Source of the DNA: Sporisorium sorghi
Taxonomy: Eukaryota > Basidiomycota > Ustilaginomycetes > Ustilaginales > Ustilaginaceae
Reading direction: 5' to 3'
Length of the DNA stretch: 41,254 nt
Assembly (NCBI GenBank): GCA_023212695.1
Contig: JALCCG010000191.1
Span: 1-41,254 of the forward strand
Every line of letters starts with the position of its first letter. Position 1 is the first letter of the stretch. Below, one piece after another: positions 16,401 to 25,439 of this stretch. Under the pieces are notes generated by a model that was not told the origin of the DNA, searched no databases, and saw only the letters and a program-made list of their open reading frames with translations. The translations under genes and the position numbers were made by a program.

Positions 16401-19400
16401 TGGTTTGGTTTGCCTCTGCGTGCTGTGCCGTCGACTTCCTGCGGATGGTCTTACCAGCCTCATCGAGCTCGCGGGACACAAAGACGTCTTCGAGCTTGGT
16501 TGTGTTGCTCTTGACAGATGCAAAGAAGCGTTGGATCTCGAGTCGAGTCTGTTCGGCCACCTGCTTGAACCGGCGTTTCTCGACCTGTGCTTGCTTCTGC
16601 TTCCTCTCGCGTCGACGCTCGCGACTCGTCTTGAGACACGGCCCCTGAATGTGCAGATCATAAAGGACCAGGGGCTGCACCTGCACCTTGACCAGCGAAC
16701 GGCCGCTGCGGAAGAAGCGCAACAGGTTGGGACCCTCTGCGATGCTGCGACTGTCCTCGCTCCTGCCTTGGCGCAGCTGTTGCTGCACATTGGCTAGACC
16801 GCCGTACGCTTTGGCGTCGGCAGGCTCCAAACCGGCAGCTCGACGCAGAGCTGGGTGGTACGAGATGGCTTCCAAGTAGCGTGCAAAGGAGAGGAGGTAG
16901 GTGGACTCGGACATAGGCTGAGCCTTGCCCTGCCATCCGCTCTTTGCGCTCGCGTTCCACATCCAGATGCCGCTGGCGCTTCCGCTCCCGCGTTGATCAA
17001 CCAGAGGACGCGATGTGCCGCTCTCTGCAGCTTGTACGGCTGTCTCGGCGACAGCAAAAGCCGTGGTGGCCGCTTCTTTGTTGGTGTGCGAGGCAGCTGC
17101 GATGGCGGAGACGTCGGATTCGCGAGATCGCGTCGGTCGCAACGAGGGCGACGTAGCTGCGCTACCTTTCGAAGGAGCCGGATCGATGGAGCTTTTTTCC
17201 GCTTCCGACTCTGCATCCGGCTGAGCTTGAGCCTCGGCCTCGTACAGTCGAGCCGGCAAGACGGTGGCGACGACCTTGATACGGCAAGAGCCGTGGATGA
17301 ACTGCAATCGCTGCTCAGGCATGCGATAGATGCTATTGACGCGGTGTCCAACAGAAGCGTCGCCGCCATCTTTGCTGCCGTTGACTTGGCTTCTTCCGCT
17401 GACGATGCGGGAATCTTGCGACATCTTGGACGCGACGTCGCCATCTGCCTCGAGAGCACAGGCACGGATGCCAAGCTCTTCGATGACCTGGCCAAGAGGT
17501 ACGTCTCGACTGTTGCTCAGCCGCTGATAGAAGGCTACCTCTTCGCGACAAAGGCCCAGGGCGGAGCCGTCCCTCGAGAGCAGCTCGTACGACAAGAGCT
17601 GAACAGGGTTTGTGCCGACTCGCTCGTGATGTTGCTGCTGTTGCTGTTGCTGCTGTCCTCGCGACAAGATGACGCTCCATGGCGAAGACGACGACGACGA
17701 TGGCGTCTGCACGCCAACAAACGGCAACAGATCACCCGAGGCGGAAATGCCATGCGAAGGTGAGGCGAAAGTCGAGTGTTCTCGACGTTGATCCGCCAAG
17801 AAGCGCAGAAGCTGCAAGCGATGGAAGGCGGTCAAGTATGCAGCGGTGGGGAAGGTGGCCTGGTGAGGATCGGGCCGATACTGGTAGCACAGGAGCATGG
17901 CAAGCTCGGGCGAGGTGGTGAGCGCTGCCGGACTAGGACCCTGAACGGGAAAGACGGGCTGTGGCTTTGCTTGGATGCGCAGTCTGTGGAAGTTGGACGT
18001 CTTGGCGTCTGCCGATGCTCGAGATCGCGATGGAACGGCATCGGTAGCGGGGGTTTTCTGTGCTTCGCCCATCACAGCAGGTCTGGAGGATGATAGCGTC
18101 GCATTCGAGTCCGAGCTGGACACGGCAGCTTCTGAACGAGGAGCATCCGAGGAGGATGGTCGGGCAAAGGCATTCATGAGTCGCCCCACCAAGCGGTGTG
18201 GTTTGTTGCTCGACTGACCCGTGGCATCGGCACCGCGGCCCCCCTGTGGCGTCGACGGAGCGGAATGGTTGTTCGTGCTGGCAAAAAGCGCCGCTTTTCG
18301 GGCCGCGATTGACTGCTTGGGCTCTTCTCCAGCTTTGAACAGAGCCTTTCGGGTTGCGGTAGCTGAGAGACTGTGAGAATCGTCTTCGGTGTGGTAGCGG
18401 TGCATGGTGAGTGAAGTTCGAGGAGCTGTTGCTGCTGTCTCGTTGCCGCTGCTGGTTCCAGGTCGTCCTGCTGAAGGATGGGCACTGGGCTCGGCTGACC
18501 CGTGCGGATGCTGCCCAAGCATGCCCCACAAGCTCTTTGTCCATTTTCGTGAGCCTGGCTTGGCCTGGGCTGAATCAGCTTCGTGCATGCTTGCATCTGC
18601 TGAACCAGCCGGATCCGTGAATTGCGAAGTCTGCATGCTGCTGCTGCTGCTGCTGCCAGAGACGGACCTCGGGTTACTTTCGAGACTCTGCTGCGAGCTG
18701 GCTCGAGAGAGAGTCGGCTGCTGGACGAGGCTGGTGCCTCGTTGGGGCGCATCGACCGTCGAAGTGGTGCGAGTGGGCACCTTGACGATCTTGGGCCGAG
18801 CTGCGTCGGAATCGCTCAAGAAGCTCGACTCGAGCAGCATCGACATGCCGACGTAGAGAGCAATCTCCAGAAGCTCGACCAATGCCTGCCTCTGCTTCTC
18901 GGTTTGGACACGACAGATGAAGCTGCCGCCGACGAGCCTGACACGCTCATCTTCGTCGCGAGGCGAGACGCTGGTTCTGCGGTCATGCGACGAGGCACCT
19001 TGATGTACGAAGAGCTCCTCGCCATCAAAGACGTCCGCTTTCCAGACGATCGGCTCTGCGTTCTTGTCTTCGGTGGGGCTCACAGCACGGTCGCGTGCTT
19101 CTCGCTGAGGATTGCCGTGACCGACTCGGCCTGCCTTGGCCGTCATGTCGGAACGCGTCGAGATGCTGGAGCCTACATCCGCCTCGTCTGCAGCCGCTGC
19201 GGATTTCCCAAAGTCTCTGGCGGTGAGTGTTCCGGATCGTCGACGATGGCCCTTTGCGGGTATCTCGGCTACGGAGATGGAAGCACAGAGTCGGCAGACG
19301 ACCATCTTGGCCCACTCGTCGCAGCCCTGGCCGATCTTGTCGAGATAGTCGCGCTCTGCCTTTTCGAGCGCATCCGTCTCGGCTGCTTCAGCTTCGGAGC

Positions 19401-21192
19401 GGCTAGCAAACGAACGCAAGCTCTGTCGACTCGCCTGGGGACGAAGGGTGCCGGAGGAAGCAATAGCTGCATCGACGGCCTCTTCTGGTTTGGTGCCATT
19501 GGCCGCCGCTGCTTCTGCTGCTTGCTGCGCCCTCTGTCGCATAGCAGCGCCAGCAGCGGCGCTGAGAGAAGCGAGGTGTTCCATAGCTTTGCTCTTCTCG
19601 GCTGTGGTGGCATTGGCGGCGGCTGTGTCACTCGAAGGTGTCGCAGCAGCAGGTTGAGCATCAGACGTCGAAGGGTTATCGGCAGAGGGTAAGGCAGACG
19701 CTGAGGGCAATCTTGGGAGCTGCTGGCTGGAGGTGCTGGCGGAGATGGTGCTGTGGTCGTGTCCGGCCGCAGGAGATGCTTGCGGGGCAGGGCTGGTCGA
19801 TGAGGACGCTTCGGAAGCTGGCGTGGGCGGAGCATCGGACTGAGCGCTTTCCGGGGTAGCGGTGCCGCTGAGAGCCGTGGTGGCGCTCGACTTGGAGAGA
19901 AAGTTGGGGAGACCAGCATTCTTCTTGAGAAGGTTTTCCGAGGTGCGGCGAGTGGAAGACAGCGATGGTGGTGCAAGTGCGTCCAGGTGCCTTGAAGCTT
20001 CCTTTGCGTCCGCATCGCCGTTGTCAGCTTGGAGCGTCTCGACGCCAGCGACGGGGCCGTAGTTGCGCACAAACCAGACGGCGTTGCTCAAGATCTTAAC
20101 GGCGACGTCCCTCTTGCGGATGCGATGATCCGGATCGGAATAGAGAGCAGCGTAGAAATCGGGGCTGATCTGCAAACGAGATGCTGAAGTCGAGGCAGTG
20201 AAAGAGGACTCGCCGGGGAGAGGATGAAGGACGTTTCTCTGCGCTTCTTTGTATGCTTTGCCTAGAGCAGCAGCAGGCCATGCAAAGCGAGCCCACCGAG
20301 AAGACAGACCGCTGCTTGTTTCTGTAGCCTGCGCTGCTGTTGCATTGCGGAGCTGCGCCTCGGCGCGCCATCGAATGGAAGCGGTGCGTTGCAAGGCGCC
20401 GAGCACTTGCTTTTGTGAGAGATGACGAAAAGCAGCTTGCAATGCGCGGTAGAGGCTGTCTAGGGTCGCTTCGTCGAGGACGTAGAGGCTGTGCTTGTCG
20501 GCGTCGCTGGAAGCAGAGGGAGTGGCAGCGGGACCGGAGTTGGATGTGGACTGTCTCTTGTATGTACCCGTCGCCGATACGACGACGTTTCTGCCGATGG
20601 TGCCATCGTCGTGTTGTGTGGTAGATGTAAACTCGTATCTGAGTGCTGCATAGTGAAGAATGGTGAGGAGATGACGGAGGCTTTGTTCATCGAGCCCTTG
20701 GCCATCGTTGGACGAGGCAGTCGATGCAGCAGTCGGATTTGGGGATTGGTAAGAGGAGGACGGAGCAGTAGTGGTCTGCTTGAGGGGCAATGCATCAGGC
20801 CACCATGACTCTGCCTTTTGATACTGGGCGTCAAAGACGGCCGAATCAATCAGCGCATCCTCTGCATTGTCTGCTGAGCCAGCATCGTTGAACTGAGACG
20901 ATGGGATCTGAGGCAGCGGTTTGCGGATGAGACGACGTCGAGTGGTGAGCGAGAGTTCGATGCTAGCCTGCCAGTTGGAAGTGGCGCTGTGGGAAGGTGA
21001 GCTGTCCTTCGTGGATTGGACGATGGAGGTGCGACGAGAGCTCGGAGTCGAAGGGAACGGCTGGTTGAGAGAAGGAGGCGATCGATATCGACCTGGCGTG
21101 GTGGGCGACCTGGGCGGCTGATTGAGCGTCTGACGACTCGTAGACGCAGCAGCCGAGGTGGTCGGATCGGCGCGAGGAGTGTGGGTGACCAT
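13414..21192 (-). CDS. Large Fab1/PIKfyve-type phosphatidylinositol-3-phosphate 5-kinase without a visible FYVE finger
   Basis: A 2592-residue single-exon protein with a type III phosphatidylinositol phosphate kinase domain at about 2135-2575. Visible motifs are GGKSKSAFFKTADERFIAKQ (from about 2171), the AYIRYMMNSA helix, MLLENLW, RFDLKG, NVMDYSLLLG (catalytic Asp, about 2430) and CRIVDF (metal-binding Asp, about 2493), ending with PPSEYASRFLSAMDSYF. A Cys-poor region around 1440-1560 (LLSFARYLEAISYHPALRRA, then VQVQPLVLYDLHIQGP) resembles the conserved region before the kinase in Fab1. Fab1 makes PI(3,5)P2 on vacuoles and endosomes. The N-terminal 1200 residues are Ser/Ala-rich and show no FYVE zinc finger, and I cannot make out a full chaperonin-like domain. 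About 110 low-complexity residues interrupt the kinase between RDRRVKL and the WNDT-like helix. It could be the only Fab1 or a diverged paralogue. Divergent from RIC8. Confidence 0.85.
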   Translation of the reverse strand: MVTHTPRADPTTSAAASTSRQTLNQPPRSPTTPGRYRSPPSLNQPFPSTPSSRRTSIVQSTKDSSPSHSATSNWQASIELSLTTRRRLIRKPLPQIPSSQFNDAGSADNAEDALIDSAVFDAQYQKAESWWPDALPLKQTTTAPSSSYQSPNPTAASTASSNDGQGLDEQSLRHLLTILHYAALRYEFTSTTQHDDGTIGRNVVVSATGTYKRQSTSNSGPAATPSASSDADKHSLYVLDEATLDSLYRALQAAFRHLSQKQVLGALQRTASIRWRAEAQLRNATAAQATETSSGLSSRWARFAWPAAALGKAYKEAQRNVLHPLPGESSFTASTSASRLQISPDFYAALYSDPDHRIRKRDVAVKILSNAVWFVRNYGPVAGVETLQADNGDADAKEASRHLDALAPPSLSSTRRTSENLLKKNAGLPNFLSKSSATTALSGTATPESAQSDAPPTPASEASSSTSPAPQASPAAGHDHSTISASTSSQQLPRLPSASALPSADNPSTSDAQPAAATPSSDTAAANATTAEKSKAMEHLASLSAAAGAAMRQRAQQAAEAAAANGTKPEEAVDAAIASSGTLRPQASRQSLRSFASRSEAEAAETDALEKAERDYLDKIGQGCDEWAKMVVCRLCASISVAEIPAKGHRRRSGTLTARDFGKSAAAADEADVGSSISTRSDMTAKAGRVGHGNPQREARDRAVSPTEDKNAEPIVWKADVFDGEELFVHQGASSHDRRTSVSPRDEDERVRLVGGSFICRVQTEKQRQALVELLEIALYVGMSMLLESSFLSDSDAARPKIVKVPTRTTSTVDAPQRGTSLVQQPTLSRASSQQSLESNPRSVSGSSSSSSMQTSQFTDPAGSADASMHEADSAQAKPGSRKWTKSLWGMLGQHPHGSAEPSAHPSAGRPGTSSGNETAATAPRTSLTMHRYHTEDDSHSLSATATRKALFKAGEEPKQSIAARKAALFASTNNHSAPSTPQGGRGADATGQSSNKPHRLVGRLMNAFARPSSSDAPRSEAAVSSSDSNATLSSSRPAVMGEAQKTPATDAVPSRSRASADAKTSNFHRLRIQAKPQPVFPVQGPSPAALTTSPELAMLLCYQYRPDPHQATFPTAAYLTAFHRLQLLRFLADQRREHSTFASPSHGISASGDLLPFVGVQTPSSSSSSPWSVILSRGQQQQQQQQHHERVGTNPVQLLSYELLSRDGSALGLCREEVAFYQRLSNSRDVPLGQVIEELGIRACALEADGDVASKMSQDSRIVSGRSQVNGSKDGGDASVGHRVNSIYRMPEQRLQFIHGSCRIKVVATVLPARLYEAEAQAQPDAESEAEKSSIDPAPSKGSAATSPSLRPTRSRESDVSAIAAASHTNKEAATTAFAVAETAVQAAESGTSRPLVDQRGSGSASGIWMWNASAKSGWQGKAQPMSESTYLLSFARYLEAISYHPALRRAAGLEPADAKAYGGLANVQQQLRQGRSEDSRSIAEGPNLLRFFRSGRSLVKVQVQPLVLYDLHIQGPCLKTSRERRRERKQKQAQVEKRRFKQVAEQTRLEIQRFFASVKSNTTKLEDVFVSRELDEAGKTIRRKSTAQHAEANQTKAGTSAPTASSSSSTVSEEVAEPLTLLTNLRSSLRSDEFELYEALQRTIFLDGINDVRKAFADRAKSAKNRLAAWTKKHLSKKEQADFGSCAYDDPEYFETGRRAFPGSCFIVRDDEPLSIIAFSLSSRDFRAEMGTLVDRQQEAAGYMGSSNEEHVKQWRSGVVDGGSDATPNGSYISSSGASTATSTASSLLQERPMRKVPLAQLDPDKDEVFYDAEPVRAALKRKKRGRESSILSMTLRRVGSTISESQGVNYRAMTANGRSSTAGSIKDRDSDDDDDDDEEDGNGAGNGGRSSVVGSSVDGQDTTLGAPRVDRTPSRRPSAAWMDQKTPSPSKPDTRTSGSVSALRRTFELRSQSSFSSIPDRKSSILQQPQQPQSPQQRPGHSVGTSTISATSTDTTFHAQVVPVSGRPASLASIFSSDDPSLAATDPRMNGNSRRISASAAPTSIPRSVSKGRPSFSMASDASCDADTSRPSAAANDSNKAHRSATQPPSTSEGGVAGADAQSLISTSTLPGSHAAESPHIKHNLVHGNTKISCVSWFAEEFAALRERWGVEHDYVQSLSRCQPWVATGGKSKSAFFKTADERFIAKQLLTVWSVDEKEAFLEFAPAYIRYMMNSAVNDCPTLLVKIAGVYSIKIKDIKSGETKLKMSVMLLENLWAGDGGKSVRFDLKGIRDRRVKLSAQQQQNLQQAATNAAASGQPFVDVPGAAKGTPAQGSATAALNAGVLSVAAGESSSDRMMSGNANGDGGGNNSTQTSPSRAGDGSKKEGGADTNSTAAASSSSGSSAVWWDSEWIERYRHRAFVPETQKELFHRALQNDTQFLTASNVMDYSLLLGVMERPVRQDDLYPPAAPPAAPPAAGSGVVASDATTAGNEAVDPEEAPERPSFRCRIVDFLGAFTLAKQLESSSKKALKGQDAKGNVTILPPSEYASRFLSAMDSYFIGTPCQPRLDPNYGFDRMCDEVAAKAIATGGEDGYDADGVLRPRLASVL
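13814..13851. repeat. 15-base tandem GC-rich repeat within the kinase gene
   Basis: GCGGGCGGCGCT-type units repeat about two and a half times and encode the AAPPAAPPAAG segment in the loop between the DYSL and IVDF motifs. It is probably a slippage-prone insert in a surface loop. Confidence 0.75.
17630..17657. repeat. CAG/CAA (poly-Gln) repeat within the kinase gene
   Basis: On the minus strand this reads as mixed CAG/CAA codons for eight Gln residues followed by His-His-Glu, about residue 1180-1190 of the kinase. It is a low-complexity linker. Confidence 0.8.
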
Positions 21193-21689
21193 GACGGATT
21201 GATATTTGCATTCGCGGCACTAATCAAGGAGCCGCTAGACGGTGCCAAGTGGTTGTCGACGATTCGGTCGGTGGTGATGAAGAAGCAAAACTGATGGGGC
21301 TATGTTCGAGCGTGATGCATCGTAGCAAGAAGCTTGCGTCGAAAGCTCCGTGCCGGGCCTTTGCTGATGTGACGAGAGCTCCTTGACTGCTTCTGAATCT
21401 GATCGTAGTCGGTCCGAATGGTCACAGAGCAAGAGCGTAGCAAGCAAGATGTGATGTGATGTGATGTGACGAGAGGAAAGGAGGAGAGAGCACGGCTCAG
21501 TCGGAAAGCATGCCGTCTCTGCAATGTTGTTTGTCACATTCGGCTGCAGCCGCCTGCCGCTCTTGGTCTTCGCACGCTCGTGCTCTCTCTCTCTCTCTCT
21601 CTGTGTGTGCTTCGGCTTGTTGGTGTTTTTTTCAGCTCGGCCCCTGAGCTGAACCCTGCGCTTTGGCTCTGACCTCTTCGCTGGAAGCT

Positions 21690-21814
21690 TTTTTTTGTTT
21701 TTTGTTTTTGTTTTTTTTTTCCTTCTTTCTTTTCCTTTTTTGTCGGGCCGGCACTGCCATCTGGGTCCCAAAAATCGAAAGAGAAAAAGAAAAGGAAATC
21801 AAAAACAAAAGGAT
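21690..21814. repeat. Pyrimidine-rich block followed by purine-rich block
   Basis: A strand-asymmetric T/C-rich stretch (about 21690-21742) is followed after about 33 bases by an A/G-rich stretch (about 21776-21814). TTTCTTTTCC and AAGAAAAGGAAA-type segments are nearly complementary, so a weak imperfect hairpin is possible. Confidence 0.55.
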
Positions 21815-22179
21815 TTCTCGGACCAAAGAAAGGGATCCAGGCACTAAAGCAGAGCGTGTTGCTCTGCAGTCTGAAATGCATGATCTTCTGCGACCCACCA
21901 AGTGGAGGCTTTCGAGGCAGAAAAATCGTGTTGGTTGGCAGCTTTGGTTCGTTCGGTCCAGCGACGCGTCGTGAAACGCTCACGTTGGCTGTGAGGTTGC
22001 TGCTGCTCGCTCAGAAGACGTCCATCACGGCTTTGCTGTTCGACCGACCTCTTTGCTTTCTCAGAGCTGCACCCAACGCTACCATCATCCAGAGCATGAT
22101 CACGCACAGGTCAGTCGAGCGATGTCGAAGCTCATCGATGATCGGATTCAATGCATGAGCCATCAAAGACGGATTGTGA

Positions 22180-22193
22180 CCAATGGCTATTGG
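22180..22193. promoter_or_regulatory. Inverted CCAAT pair
   Basis: CCAAT and ATTGG are separated by GGCT, so both strands carry a CCAAT box. It lies about 825 bases upstream of RIC8 and 990 upstream of the kinase. The HAP complex whose HAP3 subunit is encoded in this window recognises CCAAT. Binding here is inference. Confidence 0.3.
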
Positions 22194-23017
22194 ACAGACT
22201 CGGATCACATACCGAGGCGCAAGGCGGGCTCTCCCGATGCAGCTTATGATCTCTAACAGCTTGGTCGTAGGTGGAGGCTTGCGACTGAAGTGACTGATCG
22301 CAACAATCGCTTTGCCGCTTCTTGGATGGCTTGGAAACGGGCTCGCCGCAGCAAGAGAGGTCGACCGCTAGGAAGGGAGGGGGGCCTTTGCAGCGTCGCT
22401 CTTCTGCGCTCAATTTCCATCGGCGATTTTCCGATGACTTTTTTCTTGGCGGTGATTTTCTGTTCGCAGTCGTCCGTCGGCTTGAGCCGACGAGTGTGAC
22501 TCTCTCTCTCTCTATACAGTACAGATCTTCGTATGCCGGTTACGACTTTCGGGAGAGGAGTTAGTTCCATCTCAAGGGCAGAAAAGGCGGCAAAATCTCG
22601 AGGCAGCACAGCGCAGTCATCTCTTGTTTGGTCGGTGTTTGAATTGAGCGGGTGGCGGTGCCCTTTCGTCACGGGTTTGGGCGTAAGTTAGCGAGTCTGT
22701 GTCATTCGCACTGGTCTCGCTTTTGAGCTTGTCTTGTCAGGGTCTCGTGGCTGCTGCTGGTGCAGATCGTCTTCATCGGTGGGTCCTTTTCTTGCCATCT
22801 CGACAACGAATCATCACCACCGACAACGACCTTTTCTTGATTTCACCGGCAATCCTCTCCCACCATTGCTCTGGATCATATCATGTCGAATTGAGCCATC
22901 AATTCCTTTGATCGCAGCTCATCCACCGTCTTTACCCGACCAGGATTCTTCGACCCTTTTGGAGGCAGACACACAAGGAAAATATCTTGAAACATTCGCA
23001 CTCGCTACCTCGCAACC

Positions 23018-25312
23018 ATGTCCTCAAACGCCATCCGCGAGTATCTTTCGATTCCATCCTCAGCCAGAGTCGACTCGCCCAACCAGACTCAGCAATGGCT
23101 CGACGCGATCCTTTCGGGTGGCATGTCCGTGCTTGGATCCGTCACCGATTCCATACGCTCCAAGCTCGCAACAGCTGTCCTCAACGATGTCGCTGCTGCA
23201 TCAGGTACGCGCCAGGGCGACTACCTCCTCAACGCCAGGTCCGATATCCGCTGGAATTCTGCCATCCGACTCTCCGCCTTAAAAGTGCTCAAAGAGCTCA
23301 GCCGGCTGCCCGGTGGAAGCGCTCCCTTGGCCAAACCAGAGGCACTGCGCATCCTCTTGCAACAGGTCGACTTCCCAAAGCAGCGCGTTCGCAGATCATC
23401 TGCGTCCACCAGCACCGTCAAAACAACCAGCTCCCAAGCTGCCTCTTCCGCTCCATCCACCTCGTCATCTACGAACAACACTGCCTACACACTCGGTTCG
23501 ATCGCAAAGAGCTTGCGGCGGGCTGTCAACAGGAGCAGCTCCCAGCAGTCCGATCGTCGCTTCTCCAAAGACAAGGACCTTCCCTCATCGGACAGTGGCG
23601 GCGAAGACTACGACATGGGTGCTGAACCTCACTGGCCCACCACAGATATGGCCTTGCGCTGTCTCAACAATGCGCTCTTCCTCAACGAAGCCGCTCGGCT
23701 TCCCTTCTCCAGTGAAGATGTCGGCGGTGGACACGTCGCAGTCGCACTCCTCTCGCGTCCTCAAGATACGCCCGCCGATATCCTCTTCCTCGGTGCACGA
23801 CTTTTGTTCTTCAGCACGCTGTTCGAGTCACCCTTCAACAAGACGGCAGTGTCTACGTTGAAAGCGGTCCGCATCGAGGCTGCTTGCGTCGATGCGTTGA
23901 TCAAGGCCACTCTGGAGAAGTCTGCCAACCGTGAAGCTGCCTCATCGGTCCTCGTAGCCAGTGGCACCGAAGCACAGCTGAACATGGCGCTGTCCGATCT
24001 GCTCAAGGTTCATTTCAACATCTGCCTCTACTATCCGCGCATCGTCCAGGCCGAAGCAAAGCAGAATCAGTCCAGCGATGCGGCCACCGCATCCGCTTCG
24101 ACTTCGGCATCGCAAAGCGAGTCGCAGCGGCCCATCCTTGGCGAGGGTTTTGACTCGGAGCTGCTCGACATGCTCCGTCCGCTTCTGTCTGTCATCACCA
24201 CGCTCCCTTTGCCCTCACCAGTGCCACTGATGCCGCCTTTCACGCATGCCATCGCTGCTTTGCTCAACTATCCTGTTGCCGACGTCAAGAAGGAGATCCC
24301 CAATGACAAGGTGGTCGCATCTTCGGGCCCTTCGCCTGCACTCACATCTCCCATCTCGCCATCTTCTACCGAAGCACTTCAGACTGCACCACTCTACGTC
24401 ATTCGCCTCATCACATTTGCCGATGTCATGCTGGCGCGCTACTTCGCCACAACCACACCCAACGACGACGGCAGACGCGTGCCCGAGGACGTCGATGCTA
24501 AAGCGGTCAAGCAGAAAGCGAGTGCTGACGGTATCGACCTGGAAGACACGCTCGAGCCTCTGCTGCTCTTGCTCCGAAAGACGGCTGCCGAGGACGACAC
24601 GCTCCGCTCCACGCTCGCATCCATCCTCTTGCCTGCCGATCTCGACCGCAGTCTCGCCCTCGATCGCCGCCTCGATGTGCTGGGTCGGCTCGTCAGGCTC
24701 ATGTCGTCCGTGACGCTGTCTCGGCCAGCACGTGCCTCTGGCGAGCTGCTGCTTTCCCTCTGCAACGGCGATGCCAAGCAGATGACCGAAACGATCGGCT
24801 ACGGACCCTGCGCTGGCTTCCTCATGAACACGGGTCTCGCATCTGCCCTGCCCTCTGGCGCTGCAGCCGCCGACTCGAACGGAAGAACCGTCGATCCCAT
24901 CACGGGCGAGTACGAGCCCACTGAGGAAGAGAAGGCCATGGACGAGATCAACCGCATGACCGAAGAAGAAAAAGAAGCAGAGGCAGAACGACTGTTTGTG
25001 CTGTTCGACCGCATGAACAAGACCGGAGTCATGCAGGTGCGCCATCCCATGGCCGCTGCGCAAGAGTCGGGTCGGTTCGAGGAGATTGATGCCAAGGCCG
25101 AGCAGGACGAGAAGGCGAGGCTGGAGAGGGAGGAGGAGGAGGCTGAGAGGGAAGTGGAGCGGGAGATGGCCGCGCATAGGAAGCGTAAGGAGGAGGCAAG
25201 GGTGCGTGCACAGAAGCTTGTCTCGTCGCAGCAGCAAAGTCAGGATGGACAAGCTGCACGCACAGAGGCAAAGCCAGAAGCTGAACAATCAACAGCAACG
25301 AAAGCTTCTTGA
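23018..25312 (+). CDS. RIC8: Ric8 / synembryn, G-protein alpha chaperone and exchange factor
   Basis: Cytosolic guanine nucleotide exchange factor and folding chaperone for G-alpha subunits; in fungi it supports growth, cAMP signalling and development. The 764-residue product is an alpha-helical armadillo-like repeat protein. Diagnostic segments are RCLNNALFLNEAAR, ILFLGARLLFFSTLFE, LDVLGRLVRLMSSV, IGYGPCAGFLMNTGLAS, and near residues 626-680 DPITGEYEPTEEEKAMDEIN, followed by MTEEEKEAEAERLFVLFDR and GVMQVRHPM, the conserved Ric8 C-terminal region. Ser-rich loops (about 125-180 and 350-370) and a basic/acidic coiled coil plus Gln-rich tail (about 690-764) extend it beyond the usual 530-560 residues. 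The start at 23018 follows the CTCGCAACC leader and gives a family-like N terminus. Convergent with PBN1 at 127 bases. Confidence 0.92.
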   Translation: MSSNAIREYLSIPSSARVDSPNQTQQWLDAILSGGMSVLGSVTDSIRSKLATAVLNDVAAASGTRQGDYLLNARSDIRWNSAIRLSALKVLKELSRLPGGSAPLAKPEALRILLQQVDFPKQRVRRSSASTSTVKTTSSQAASSAPSTSSSTNNTAYTLGSIAKSLRRAVNRSSSQQSDRRFSKDKDLPSSDSGGEDYDMGAEPHWPTTDMALRCLNNALFLNEAARLPFSSEDVGGGHVAVALLSRPQDTPADILFLGARLLFFSTLFESPFNKTAVSTLKAVRIEAACVDALIKATLEKSANREAASSVLVASGTEAQLNMALSDLLKVHFNICLYYPRIVQAEAKQNQSSDAATASASTSASQSESQRPILGEGFDSELLDMLRPLLSVITTLPLPSPVPLMPPFTHAIAALLNYPVADVKKEIPNDKVVASSGPSPALTSPISPSSTEALQTAPLYVIRLITFADVMLARYFATTTPNDDGRRVPEDVDAKAVKQKASADGIDLEDTLEPLLLLLRKTAAEDDTLRSTLASILLPADLDRSLALDRRLDVLGRLVRLMSSVTLSRPARASGELLLSLCNGDAKQMTETIGYGPCAGFLMNTGLASALPSGAAAADSNGRTVDPITGEYEPTEEEKAMDEINRMTEEEKEAEAERLFVLFDRMNKTGVMQVRHPMAAAQESGRFEEIDAKAEQDEKARLEREEEEAEREVEREMAAHRKRKEEARVRAQKLVSSQQQSQDGQAARTEAKPEAEQSTATKAS

Positions 25313-25439
25313 GGCACGCCGCACCGCATCTTCACCCCATCTTCCCCAAACACATCCATCCAGCACACTACACATTCATTCAATCAATCACACATAACAA
25401 TCAGCATCCAGCATCTTGCGCACCCTCTAATCAAACACA

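Larger units (their letters stand above)
21193..23017. other. Long divergent region between the Fab1-type kinase and RIC8
   Basis: These 1825 bases are the longest gene-free stretch of the window and contain both promoters. Visible elements are four GATGT units (about 21449-21469), a CT run (about 21582-21602), T-rich tracts (21690-21742) followed by an A-rich purine tract (21776-21814), a CCAAT/ATTGG inverted pair (22180-22193), and a second CT run (22498-22513). Open frames up to 178 codons occur, but they read through homopolymers and Arg/Ser-rich composition and show no domain. I saw no tRNA-like TTCGA arm. No gene is supported. Confidence 0.65.

Noticed and set aside
18622..19692. 356-codon open frame on the plus strand
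   Set aside because: Antisense to the N-terminal disordered part of the Fab1-type kinase; no recognisable domain or start context.
21235..21771. 178-codon frame in the kinase-RIC8 space
   Set aside because: It reads a T-rich tract as poly-Lys and a CT run as Arg-Glu repeats. Composition is driven by low complexity, and no domain or splice partner is seen.
22253..22672. 139-codon minus-strand frame in the kinase-RIC8 space
   Set aside because: Arg/Ser/Pro-rich with no recognisable domain, and it overlaps a CT repeat. Insufficient to call a gene.
21193..23017. Possible tRNA or small RNA gene in the longest gene-free stretch
   Set aside because: I looked by eye for the GTTCGA-type T arm with paired stems and found none that fits. 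A covariance-model scan would be decisive.
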